From Paenibacillus lycopersici (GTDB lineage: Bacteria; Bacillota; Bacilli; Paenibacillales; Paenibacillaceae): a stretch of DNA of 64,000 bases. The notes under the pieces were generated by a model. It made no database searches, was not told where the DNA came from, and saw nothing but the letters and a program-made list of their open reading frames with translations. Made by a program: the position numbers and the translations under genes. The stretch is taken from NCBI RefSeq assembly GCF_010119935.1, contig NZ_CP048209.1:1731501-1795500 (forward strand). The letters are read 5' to 3'. Below are positions 50,668 to 58,846 of the stretch, piece by piece (the stretch's first letter is position 1; every line of letters starts with the position of its first letter).

Positions 50668-50983
50668 GGACAGAGGATCCTCTATTTTGGGGAGATCGGG
50701 CTATTGGGGGCAGCGCACGGACACAGGATCCGTTACTGTCCCCGAATGGCATTGAAAACAGGTTCATCGGCCGGTATAGCGAATCTCCTGTCCGTCAGCA
50801 CACGAAAAAACGCGATCATGAAGGGAATAACGCATCTCCTGTCCGGATCCTAGCTTCGACGGACGTACAGCGCCCCAGCCGTCATGAAGACGGCTGGGGC
50901 GCAATGGTTTGGGCAGTTCCGTCCACGCCGGCGGGGCAACAGGATCTGTTCGTGTTCCGGAGCGCGGGTTGTCACGAGTCTGC
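50668..50983 (-). repeat. Dispersed 51-bp-module element, copy 3
   Basis: The longest copy, in minus orientation. Boundaries GGACAG at 50668 and GGACAC at 50719 are 51 bp apart, and CTGTCC at 50788 and 50839 are again 51 bp apart. The hairpin (50870-50902) has the stem GCGCCCCAGCCGTC with its exact complement: relative to copy 2 the third pair changed from A-T to C-G on both sides. The lead (CCGGCGTGGACGGAACTGCC on the minus strand) matches copy 2. The stretch 50447-51073 holds no gene that I can support. Confidence 0.83.
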
Positions 50984-51015
50984 TCGAAGCAGCTCATATG
51001 TTTCGTAACAATCTG

Positions 51016-51050
51016 AGGAGAAGCCGGTAAGCCGGACTTCTCCTTTCTTT
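51016..51050 (+). terminator. Hairpin with T-rich tail after repeat-element copy 3
   Basis: AGGAGAAG and CCGG pair with CCGG and CTTCTCCT (one unpaired A), followed by TTCTTT. It resembles the hairpin at 50559-50599 and closes the element region just before the converging sigma-fusion gene. Confidence 0.6.
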
Positions 51051-51073
51051 CGTGGGGATAGCTTTGCCTGTCG

Positions 51074-53608
51074 TCATCGAATCATCGATGCGTTCCGGGA
51101 TGGAGGGCAGGTTGTTCCTTGACCGAGTTCCTCGCGAATCGTAATCAAATGACCGTCCGGGTCTTTAACGATCATGCCGAGCGTGCCGTCATCCAATTCG
51201 CCCGGATATCGAACGAAGGCGGCGCCGGCCTCCCGGAGCGTCCGGTACGCGCGATCCAAGCCTTCCGCCGTGAGCTGCATGCGCGAGTTGGCTTCCCGGC
51301 GATGAAACTTGCTTTCGAATTGCAGCATTTCGCTTACGGCCGGCGCTCCGAAAGCTTGCGTATAAGCTTGCAGCGACGCCCAGGCGTCCTTGACATGCAG
51401 GCAGATATGGCGCAATTGCGGCTTGACGGGGTGGCGAGGGTCACGCCCGGCCGTGCTGACGATCGCGAACGCCGCGCTGCATACGAACAGCTGATGGCCG
51501 TCCCGGTCGGCGACGATGAAGAAATCCATCTGAACGCCGCCTTCATCGAGCGCGTACACCACTTCCCATTGCTGCCGCTTCAGATCGGCGAAGGCCAGCC
51601 GTATGTCCGGCACGGCAATCGCCAGCACGGGCCGCCAGTCGACATGGACAAGGCTGAGCCGCCTGTCCATCAGCACGATGCATCGGCCGTCCTGAAGCGG
51701 GAATACGCCGACCGGGCCGTCCGCCATTTCCGGATGGAGCGGCATGCCGAGCAAGCGGCTGTAGAAGCGCAGCGATGCTTTCAAATCACGGCATAGGACG
51801 AGCGCCGCATGCAAGGTCGGCTGCCCGGGAGCGGGCTGGTCCGGCTTGGCCCGATGCCCGCCGAAGGAGTAGAACGGGCTGATCGGAATATGCACGATCG
51901 GCTGCCGCTCTTCCATAATGACGCTGCTCCTCAGACAAGTCACGGCGGCGGTTTCGGTTTCTTTCAACAGCCCCAGCAGCCGAAGCGCCGCCGCGGCTGC
52001 GTCAGGCGCGTGCGGATCGCCGCCGTTCGGGAACGGGAACAGCTCGCCGAGCTCTTGATACAGGCCGGCGATCCGGCGGTAATGCCGCTCGGCCTCCCTG
52101 AATGTCTCAATCCACCGCCCATATGCCGCGAACTGCATGTCGGACTGCCAAGCCGCCGCCAGCTCTCGCCAGAATTCGGCCGCCTGCTTCCTGAACCAGC
52201 CGTACGCGAACAGAGAGGAAGCGTTGCCCAGCGGATCGATCGCCCCCGTTCGAAACGCGTCCATCCATGCGTCGTATGCGGCAATCCCGTTGGCGCAAGG
52301 CAGGAAGGTGGGGTCAAGGCCGTCGGCATGCCGAACGATGCGTTCAACGAGCCGCTTCACGGCAAGCATCGGGTCATGCGCCTCGATCTCGGATGCGATG
52401 ACGTGGCAGTACAGCTGTCTGGACGCCCTATACTCGAACGTCGGATCGAGCTTCGTCCCGCCGTGGTACAGGAAGCTGTACGGAATCGCGGACGCGTGCC
52501 TGGAGTCGGCCGCGAATAGTAACTGTTCCTGATCGTCGTAGCCGTATACGAGCGCGAACTCGTGCTGGATGCCGCCGCCTAGCAGAGCCGGAATACCTTG
52601 ATCGACGGATTGCCGAATCATGTCCAGCGCGAACAAGAACTTCTCCGTCTTATGCCTGCTTGCGGCCGTATGCTTGAAATGCTGATAATCCGCATAGCCG
52701 GAATGGAACCCCAAATTCAGCAGCCCGTTCGTGATATGCGTGTCCCAATCGAACAATTCCAGCCCGCCGGGGCCGATCATCGGCAGATGAAGATTAAGGA
52801 GGAACGCATAGCCGCTGAAGCCGATGACATGCGCGAGCGAATACGGTTTGCCGGCGTACTTCAGCGCGCAATAGAGACTCATCGGGAACGAGAGGTCGGG
52901 ATGAACGAGCGGTCCGCCGTCGAAGAGCGGCTTCGGCAGCAGCTTTGCCTTATAGCCGTTCTGATCCAGATGGGCCCGGATTTGCGCGCGTATATCCACT
53001 TCCATTCTGTGTTCGTGCAGCTTCTTGCGGATGCGGGACAGCGTCTTATGCACATTGTTGACGTTCGTATCGAACGCGGCCGCGATCTCGTCCGGCGTCA
53101 GCTGTTCATAGAAGAACTTCGCGAAGATTTGCTTCTCCTTCGGTCCGAGCACGCGAATAAGGCCTGACAATGCTTCCGCCGGATGAAGCTCGAGCGCAAG
53201 GCCCGGCACGGCGGATTGGAGATGCGGGGCGGAATGCCGTTGCCCATAATGATGGAGCACGTTGTCGAGCCGGCTCCAGTCGATCTCGTCTTCCCGGTCT
53301 GTCCGCTGCAAGCTCGTGAAAGGCTGTTCCTTGCCGTAGGGACCGCCGCGCCGCAGCTTCATCATGGCCTGATTGCGCACGATCTTGCGCAGCCAGGGCA
53401 GAAACTTGTTCATATCGGACATTGTGCCCAGCTTCAAGAACGCGTTGATGAGCGCTTCCTGAACGATATCCTCGGCCAGATGGGGATCGCTGACGATCCG
53501 GTTTGCCCAGGCGAACGCCTTGTCGCGCTGTCTGGCCAGCAGCTCGTTGAACGCTTCCGCATCGCCTTGCCTGGCTCGTTCCGTCAGCTCCAGTTCTGTC
53601 AATTCCAT
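51074..53608 (-). CDS. ECF-type sigma factor fused to a peptidase-like region and two VOC domains
   Basis: 844 residues. Sigma region 2 occupies about 1-95 (DPHLAEDIVQEALINAFLKL; KFLPWLRKIVRNQAMMKLRR) and region 4 about 150-205 (LGPKEKQIFAKFFYEQLTPD; EIAAAFDTNVNNVHKTLSRI). The middle (205-560) resembles BtrH-N/C39-like folds (SLYCALKYAGKPYSLAHVIG; GGGIQHEFALVYGYDDQEQL) without a clear catalytic set. Two glyoxalase/bleomycin-resistance-like VOC domains follow at about 595-715 and 730-830 (LHAALVLCRDLKASLRFYSR; LRHICLHVKDAWASLQAYTQ). Such a protein could bind a small molecule through its C-terminus and direct transcription without a separate anti-sigma factor. The fusion is continuous with no frameshift. 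Confidence 0.85.
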   Translation of the reverse strand: MELTELELTERARQGDAEAFNELLARQRDKAFAWANRIVSDPHLAEDIVQEALINAFLKLGTMSDMNKFLPWLRKIVRNQAMMKLRRGGPYGKEQPFTSLQRTDREDEIDWSRLDNVLHHYGQRHSAPHLQSAVPGLALELHPAEALSGLIRVLGPKEKQIFAKFFYEQLTPDEIAAAFDTNVNNVHKTLSRIRKKLHEHRMEVDIRAQIRAHLDQNGYKAKLLPKPLFDGGPLVHPDLSFPMSLYCALKYAGKPYSLAHVIGFSGYAFLLNLHLPMIGPGGLELFDWDTHITNGLLNLGFHSGYADYQHFKHTAASRHKTEKFLFALDMIRQSVDQGIPALLGGGIQHEFALVYGYDDQEQLLFAADSRHASAIPYSFLYHGGTKLDPTFEYRASRQLYCHVIASEIEAHDPMLAVKRLVERIVRHADGLDPTFLPCANGIAAYDAWMDAFRTGAIDPLGNASSLFAYGWFRKQAAEFWRELAAAWQSDMQFAAYGRWIETFREAERHYRRIAGLYQELGELFPFPNGGDPHAPDAAAAALRLLGLLKETETAAVTCLRSSVIMEERQPIVHIPISPFYSFGGHRAKPDQPAPGQPTLHAALVLCRDLKASLRFYSRLLGMPLHPEMADGPVGVFPLQDGRCIVLMDRRLSLVHVDWRPVLAIAVPDIRLAFADLKRQQWEVVYALDEGGVQMDFFIVADRDGHQLFVCSAAFAIVSTAGRDPRHPVKPQLRHICLHVKDAWASLQAYTQAFGAPAVSEMLQFESKFHRREANSRMQLTAEGLDRAYRTLREAGAAFVRYPGELDDGTLGMIVKDPDGHLITIREELGQGTTCPPSRNASMIR

Positions 53609-53769
53609 GTAGGATCCGCCTATTATTATGAAATGTAGTCGCTGCCAATCATATAGTTCGTCCGAACTTCCGAGAATCCTTCAAAAAGTTTTGTCATGCA
53701 TGTCAGGATCGGCAGGCGCATCGGCATCATTTAAGGTGAACCGCAAATTTGGAGAATCGAGGGATGACC

Positions 53770-54213
53770 ATGAACAGGAATACGACGAAAGCAAAGCTTG
53801 GCCGCAGCGTGCAAGTCAGACTGGTAGCCGATCTGAAGAAATCGCAGGCGTACTACCGCGACGTGCTCGGCTGTACGGTGGATGATTGGGGGCATGCGGA
53901 GAGGGACGAACTCTTGTTTATTTTGCAGCAGGCCATGTCACCGGATGACGTGAAGCCGAATCGCGTGTCGCGGAAGCGTCCGGATTATCCGACGGATTGG
54001 GAAGGACCCGAGCATGCCTGGGACTCTTTTATTTACATCTCGTGGGAGGACCTTGATTTGTACGTCGAAGAGGTCAGAGCCCGAGGCGGAATCATTGCGA
54101 TCGAGCCGTTCGTCGGCGCGCACGGGAAGTGGGAGTTCAAGAACGCCTATATCCAGGACTTGGACGGGTACAATCTCGTGCTCGGCGCGATGCGGGAAGT
54201 TGCTGCTGGCTAG
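53770..54213 (+). CDS. VOC-family protein (glyoxalase/bleomycin-resistance-like)
   Basis: 147 residues with two beta-alpha-beta-beta-beta modules: VQVRLVADLKKSQAYYRDVL with GCTVDDWG, and DLYVEEVRARGGIIAIEPF with AYIQDLDGYNLVLG. An ATG at 53764 and a TTG at 53749 are in frame; the ATG at 53770 is best spaced from GAGGG. It is divergent from the sigma-VOC fusion, so the two may be functionally linked. It could bind or modify a small toxic compound; activity is unknown. Confidence 0.82.
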   Translation: MNRNTTKAKLGRSVQVRLVADLKKSQAYYRDVLGCTVDDWGHAERDELLFILQQAMSPDDVKPNRVSRKRPDYPTDWEGPEHAWDSFIYISWEDLDLYVEEVRARGGIIAIEPFVGAHGKWEFKNAYIQDLDGYNLVLGAMREVAAG

Positions 54214-54241
54214 ATGAGGGAATGATATCCAATGTAATGAA

Positions 54242-54270
54242 TTGCCGAATGGGAACATTTGTTCTATAAT
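54242..54270 (+). promoter_or_regulatory. Promoter with embedded LexA (SOS) box
   Basis: TTGCCG (54242-54247) and TATAAT (54265-54270) are spaced 17 bp. GAACATTTGTTC at 54253-54264 fills most of the spacer and is a perfect Bacillota LexA/DinR core (GAAC-N4-GTTC). LexA bound here would block RNA polymerase, making the following VOC gene DNA-damage inducible. Confidence 0.75.
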
Positions 54271-54308
54271 TGAAATAACATCAAACCTGGAAGAATCAAG
54301 GATGAAGG

Positions 54309-54758
54309 ATGAAGGAGGTGGCTGCGCTGAATAAAATGGAATTGAAACATGAGCTGGAGAGCAAGTACTCGCATACGCAGGCCATGTTGAAAAGAATTGA
54401 ATGCGTCTACATTCCTGTAACGAACGCGGCAGCAGCCAAACGATTTTTCATGAAACATGGATTAGTTACCTTATCGCCCGGCGGGAACGTTAAACTTGCT
54501 TCTGGACAAGGCTTGTTTTTCCTGGAGACCCGAGAAAAGCAATCGCCCAACTTCGTAACGCATGATTGGGATGAAGATAATGAGGCGCATGAGATGGAGG
54601 CGATCTGCTTCGAAGTAACGGCGATTCACGAGCTTCATAGACGAATGAAGGACAATGGCGCCATGGTATCCGAACTTAAGGACAGCGGCGGCTGCGGGTT
54701 GGGATTTTATTTCTTCGACCCCGACGGGAATAAGTATGCGGCATGGCAGGATGTTTGA
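54309..54758 (+). CDS. VOC-family protein under a LexA-type promoter
   Basis: 149 residues. The VOC fold is seen in IECVYIPVTNAAAAKRFFMK with HGLVTLSPGG and, at the end, GGCGLGFYFFDPDGNKYAAW. The ATG at 54309 is used; a second in-frame ATG at 54336 has AAGGAGGTGG further upstream. SOS control suggests a protective role against a DNA-damaging compound, as with bleomycin-binding VOC proteins, but this is inference. It may be co-transcribed with the next ORF and the solute-binding-like gene. Confidence 0.8.
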   Translation: MKEVAALNKMELKHELESKYSHTQAMLKRIECVYIPVTNAAAAKRFFMKHGLVTLSPGGNVKLASGQGLFFLETREKQSPNFVTHDWDEDNEAHEMEAICFEVTAIHELHRRMKDNGAMVSELKDSGGCGLGFYFFDPDGNKYAAWQDV

Positions 54759-54782
54759 TCCGGAAATCGAGAGGAGATCAAC

Positions 54783-54890
54783 GTGAGCGAACAAACGGTC
54801 GAGAAACGTACCCTTCATTCCTTGCTTATCATCAGCCATTTCCATCCCATACAAGGAGCTGTTATCCGTGGAGCTAGTCGTACAGATTGA
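54783..54890 (+). CDS. 35-codon ORF overlapping the start of the solute-binding-like gene
   Basis: GTG at 54783 with an excellent GAGGAG site 7 nt upstream opens 35 codons (SEQTVEKRTLHSLLIISHFH and onward) and stops at 54890, 23 bp inside the next gene in a different frame. It has no recognisable domain. It may be a translational-coupling leader for the downstream gene or the scar of a lost upstream domain. Confidence 0.4.
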   Translation: MSEQTVEKRTLHSLLIISHFHPIQGAVIRGASRTD

Positions 54891-56052
54891 CGAAGAATGG
54901 CAAAAGGAAGCCGTTGACGCCATTGCCCGCCGCTTCGAAGCGAATACGCCCGGCGTACAAGTCGACGTTAAAGTGATGCCTGCCGCCGAGATCCGCGCTG
55001 CGCTCTACAACGGAGAATCGGGCGCCGACATCGTGCAGCTCACGAACGGAGACATTGCCGACTGCTGCAAGGCTGGTCTTGTGCTTGATCTTCGCGCATG
55101 GCTGGACACGTCCCCGGCGTTGATTCGTTTGTTTCACCCTTCCGTCTTCCGCATGATACAGCTGCGGGAACGGATCGCCGTGCTTCCTACGCATGCTTCC
55201 ATGAAGGGGATTTTCTATAACAAGCGCTGGTTTGACAAGGCCGGCATTGCCTATCCCGAAGAAGGCTGGACATGGGAGGCGTTTCAAGAGATCGCCGTTC
55301 GCCTCCAGCGTGCGAACATCGAAGAAGGCGAGCAGCGCCATGCGGCAAGAATATCATTTCATTGGGAATATATCGGCTTGCTGCTGCTGACTGCCGGGAC
55401 GGATTGGCTGGCTCCCGATCGACGCAGCGCTTCAGGGTATGCCAATCGTCCGGAAGCCGTGCGGGCCGTGCAGTGGGCGGTCGATCTGGTACGCAGCCGC
55501 CATGCGGCGAGAGCAACGCAGGATTATTTCGTCAATGCGGATTTCATGCGGAACGAAGTCGGGATGATGCTGGATTATTATGTGATGCTTCATGAGATCC
55601 AGCCCCGGCTGAGAGAGGATCTGGGCGTTGCCGGATTGCCCCGGTTCGAAGGCGGACCAAGGTTGAATGAGCCGTGGGTCAGCGGATTCGGGATTTCTTC
55701 GGCTGCGCGCCATCCGGAATTATCGTGGGCGCTGCTTCGCGACATAACTTGCGAAAGCAACGAGCTGACCCGCCTTGTCTCCGAAGGCTTCATCCCTGCC
55801 CTGCAGTCCGTATACGCCGAGGTCGGGCATGCCGAAGATCCGCTGCGCAATGCCGTCTTGTCCGAGCTGGCGAACAGCTCGCCCTTGCCGGTATCGCCCG
55901 GCCATTCGCGTCTGTATCAGCTGCTGGACCGTCATGTCAATCCCGCTCTGGCACGGATGGTAATGGACGGCGCCGACGTGCAAGAGACGCTGAATGAACT
56001 GGCAGCCGAGTTGGACGTCAAGCTTCCGGCGGCCGTGGAAGCGGCCTGCTAG
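54868..56052 (+). CDS. Family 1 solute-binding-like protein without signal peptide
   Basis: 394 residues. Sugar-binding-protein features run throughout: VQIDEEWQKEAVDAIARRFE, ADIVQLTNGDIADCCKAG, LPTHASMKGIFYNKRWFDKA and GWTWEAFQEIAVRL. It begins directly at the first beta-strand with no signal peptide or lipobox, so it should stay in the cytoplasm unless the true N-terminus was lost. In related bacteria such domains occur fused behind GntR DNA-binding domains; here no such domain is present. GTG start with AAGGAG 11 nt upstream. It converges with the AraC gene, the two overlapping by 4 bp. Confidence 0.75.
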   Translation: MELVVQIDEEWQKEAVDAIARRFEANTPGVQVDVKVMPAAEIRAALYNGESGADIVQLTNGDIADCCKAGLVLDLRAWLDTSPALIRLFHPSVFRMIQLRERIAVLPTHASMKGIFYNKRWFDKAGIAYPEEGWTWEAFQEIAVRLQRANIEEGEQRHAARISFHWEYIGLLLLTAGTDWLAPDRRSASGYANRPEAVRAVQWAVDLVRSRHAARATQDYFVNADFMRNEVGMMLDYYVMLHEIQPRLREDLGVAGLPRFEGGPRLNEPWVSGFGISSAARHPELSWALLRDITCESNELTRLVSEGFIPALQSVYAEVGHAEDPLRNAVLSELANSSPLPVSPGHSRLYQLLDRHVNPALARMVMDGADVQETLNELAAELDVKLPAAVEAAC

Positions 56053-56921
56053 TCAGGCTCCGATTGACGGAACGATTGCGGCGACTTCCCGGTATATTTG
56101 CGGAAGGTCCGGGAGAAGTAATGGACGGAACTGAAGTGGTATTTGTCCGCGATCTGCATGATGCTGAGATTGGAGGAACGCAAGTCCTCCTTCGCCCTGC
56201 CGATGCGGAACTGATTCATGTACTGGATCGGCGACAGGCCGGTCGACCGTTTGAACAGATCGAAGAAGTAGCCCCGGCTGACGCCGAGCGACGCGGAATA
56301 ACGCTCCAGCGCGATATCGGCGCCGCTCAGCAGATCGGCGTCGATGCGCGCGAGCAGCTTGCCGATACGAGGGTCCGGGATATGCGATTCTTGCAGGGAG
56401 AAGGTTAAGAAGTGCTGGATGAATTCGGCGAAATGGCTTTGCGCGGCAAGACTTCGCAGAAACGTCCGCTCATTGACATGCTCGTTCGAGATGAAGCTGC
56501 GCTGCAGCAGGTCGGTCCAGCTCGGCAGCGCTGCGCCCACGTCCGTGATTTCGGGCAGCGCGTAAGGAAACCCGTCGCCGAGCAGCTCCTCTTGCAGCAG
56601 ATCGCGGTCGTAACAGATCGGTCCGGCTACGTCCTTGAACGCCGCCGTGCGATCGACGTAGCGCCAATCGAAATAACAGCAGACATGCGTCATCGGATCG
56701 TAGTCATCCGCAATCCAATCATGCGGCTGCCCGGGCTCCACGTAGACCATCATGCCCGGGGAGGCGACGTATTCCCTGCCCCGCAGACGGAACAGCCCTT
56801 TCCCTTCCGTAACGAAGTAGATCGAGCTCGAATAGACGTACCGGTTGCAGCTGGTTTGTCCGCGATAGAACGGATATTTGGTCGCGTAATAGACATAAGG
56901 GTGGAATTGGGCGAAATGCAT
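56049..56921 (-). CDS. AraC-family transcriptional regulator
   Basis: 290 residues. A cupin-like sensor half (YFVTEGKGLFRLRGREYVAS; MMVYVEPGQPHDWIADD) is followed by the AraC helix-turn-helix pair (ALERYSASLGVSRGYFFDLF; MQIADKYHFSSVHYFSRTFR) ending KYTGKSPQSFRQ. It is divergent from the PhyH-HEAT gene (141 bp between starts) and convergent with the solute-binding-like gene. The natural targets are therefore the PhyH-HEAT gene and its own promoter. Confidence 0.92.
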   Translation of the reverse strand: MHFAQFHPYVYYATKYPFYRGQTSCNRYVYSSSIYFVTEGKGLFRLRGREYVASPGMMVYVEPGQPHDWIADDYDPMTHVCCYFDWRYVDRTAAFKDVAGPICYDRDLLQEELLGDGFPYALPEITDVGAALPSWTDLLQRSFISNEHVNERTFLRSLAAQSHFAEFIQHFLTFSLQESHIPDPRIGKLLARIDADLLSGADIALERYSASLGVSRGYFFDLFKRSTGLSPIQYMNQFRIGRAKEDLRSSNLSIMQIADKYHFSSVHYFSRTFRKYTGKSPQSFRQSEPD

Positions 56922-57062
56922 GGCAGCGCTGCTCCTTCATCGCTTGGCTCGAAATTCACCTGATTATCGTGCAACTGTCTGACTGCCAGCTAAATACAAT
57001 TCAGGCCGGCTCCGGTACATTAACTATAGCACATCACTTTCGTATAAAGGGGCTGCCTTAAA

Positions 57063-58619
57063 ATGTCGAGCGAGTTGAAATTGTTAAACGACGAGCAGAT
57101 GATTCAGTTCATTACGCAAGGATATCTCGTCCTTCAGAACGAATTGCCGCAGGAATTGCATCGGAGCGTCATGAATCAAATCGACTTCGTCTTGCAAAAC
57201 GAAGGGAATCCGGGCAACAATATATTGCCTCGCGTACCGGACATCCAGAAGTTTTTTGAGACGCCGGTAACGAAAGGGGCGCTCACCAGCGTCCTGGGAC
57301 CTGACTATTATATGCATCCGCATCGCCATATGCATTACAATCAGCCGGGCAACGGGAAGCCGGGCGGCGGCGAGTGGCATAAGGACGGCTTCTGGTCGTC
57401 GATGCGGAGCCATCGTCCATGGTGGGTCATGATGTTCTACTACACGCAGGATATTACGGAAGAGATGGGACCGACGGCGATTATGCCGGGGTCGCAATAC
57501 AACGAGAAATTTCCGAACCGGAAGGAGCTGCTTCCGACGGGCAAGGCGGGCACGATCGCGCTCGTTCACTTCGATCTGTGGCATAAGGCTTCGCTGAACA
57601 CGTCGAACATCGACCGCTATATGCTCAAGTTCCAATTCGTCCGTCTGTCCGAGCCGTCTGCGCCGAGCTGGAACCATACGAATGCGGCGCCGGCATTCCC
57701 TGCGGACGCGCCTGACGCGCATGCGAATCTATGGCATGACGTATGGCATTGGCTCCGGGGGGACGGGAACCGCGCGATGGCCGTTAACGGCAGCGAGGCC
57801 GAAGTGCCTGCCTGCATCGAAGCGTTGTCGAGCGAGGAAGCATCGACCCGCGGACAGGCAGCCGATAAGCTTGGCTTAATCGGTCAAGCGGCAGCGGCAG
57901 CGGTGCCGAAGCTGGCGGAGCTGATCCGCGATCCGTCCGAGAACGCGGCCTTGAATGCCGTCTACGCGCTTGGGCATATCGGCGGAGCGGGCACGGCGGC
58001 GTTGTTGAAGGAGCTGGAGGAAGGCTCGAAGCTATCGGCGCAGCGCGCGGCGTACGGACTTCAAGCCTCGGGCAGGGAAGCCTTGGACGGGCTTGTTCGG
58101 CTGCTCGCGCATGGGGAGGAGAATAGCCGGGCGCTCGCTGCTTTCGTGCTCGGCATGCTTGGCGCGGCGGCGTCTTCCGCGGTTCCTTCGCTAATCGTGG
58201 CGCTTCATGACGAGAGCGAATGGGTTCGCCGCAATGTCGTGGAGGCGCTCGGCATGATCGGCGATCCGGCCGACGAGACGGTTCCGGCATTGGTTCGTAC
58301 GCTCGAGGAGGCGGTTGCGAAGGAGTCCGCCGGCATGGAGAGCGGCAGCACGGGCGCTTACGTGTACAATCAAGAATACATTACGAACAAAATCGCCTAT
58401 ACGGCGGCCTTGTCTTTGCTCCGAATCGGCAAGCGCGGCGACGCGGACCTTGTCATCGACGGTCTTGAGGCCGGCCTGCAAAGCCGGGACCGTTATGCGC
58501 GGGCCTACGCGTTCGAAGCGCTGACGTCCATTCGCACGGCAAGGGCCGTCGACGTGCTGATCCGGTACTATCGCGCCGCGCGCTGGTGTCCGGATACGCA
58601 TAAAGCGAGCACGTTCTAG
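57063..58619 (+). CDS. PhyH dioxygenase fused to HEAT repeats
   Basis: 518 residues. The N-terminal 250 residues are a phytanoyl-CoA-dioxygenase-type fold with metal ligands His106 and Asp108 (GGEWHKDGFW), distal His174 (VHFDLWHKASLN) and candidate 2-oxoglutarate Arg185. Residues about 255-500 are HEAT-like repeats (AADKLGLIGQAAAAAVPKLA; NAVYALGHIGGAGTAALLKE; RRNVVEALGMIGDPADETVP). The start lies behind a weak site after AAAGGGGCTG. HEAT repeats commonly bind protein or large substrates, so the enzyme may act on a macromolecule. AraC regulation is likely. Confidence 0.87.
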   Translation: MSSELKLLNDEQMIQFITQGYLVLQNELPQELHRSVMNQIDFVLQNEGNPGNNILPRVPDIQKFFETPVTKGALTSVLGPDYYMHPHRHMHYNQPGNGKPGGGEWHKDGFWSSMRSHRPWWVMMFYYTQDITEEMGPTAIMPGSQYNEKFPNRKELLPTGKAGTIALVHFDLWHKASLNTSNIDRYMLKFQFVRLSEPSAPSWNHTNAAPAFPADAPDAHANLWHDVWHWLRGDGNRAMAVNGSEAEVPACIEALSSEEASTRGQAADKLGLIGQAAAAAVPKLAELIRDPSENAALNAVYALGHIGGAGTAALLKELEEGSKLSAQRAAYGLQASGREALDGLVRLLAHGEENSRALAAFVLGMLGAAASSAVPSLIVALHDESEWVRRNVVEALGMIGDPADETVPALVRTLEEAVAKESAGMESGSTGAYVYNQEYITNKIAYTAALSLLRIGKRGDADLVIDGLEAGLQSRDRYARAYAFEALTSIRTARAVDVLIRYYRAARWCPDTHKASTF

Positions 58620-58635
58620 GGAACAAGCGGCTTGA

Positions 58636-58671
58636 AGCCGCCGTGCGGGCCATGCCTGCAGGCGGCTTTTT
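58636..58671 (+). terminator. Terminator after the PhyH-HEAT gene
   Basis: AGCCGCC pairs with GGCGGCT, extended by TGCGGGC/GCCTGCA around a CAT loop, followed by five T residues. Confidence 0.8.
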
Positions 58672-58773
58672 CGGCATGCAGCGTTTCGCCGCCGTGCACG
58701 AAGCCTCGCCCTGCGGAGACAGAGTGCGACAGCGAACTGCGATACAAGGTGAACATTCCGCGCTGTTTATTTC

Positions 58774-58802
58774 TTGCTACACAAGTAAATCGTGCATGAT
58801 AT
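58774..58802 (+). promoter_or_regulatory. GntR gene promoter with operator
   Basis: TTGCTA (58774-58779) and TGATAT (58797-58802), 17 bp apart, overlap the near-palindrome ATCGTGCATGAT (58789-58800). The same arrangement recurs before the ABC operon at 59540-59568, followed in both by a TCATGAC block. Confidence 0.6.
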
Positions 58803-58846
58803 ACTTTGATCATGACTTTAACTACGCGAGGATGGGATAATCAGAG

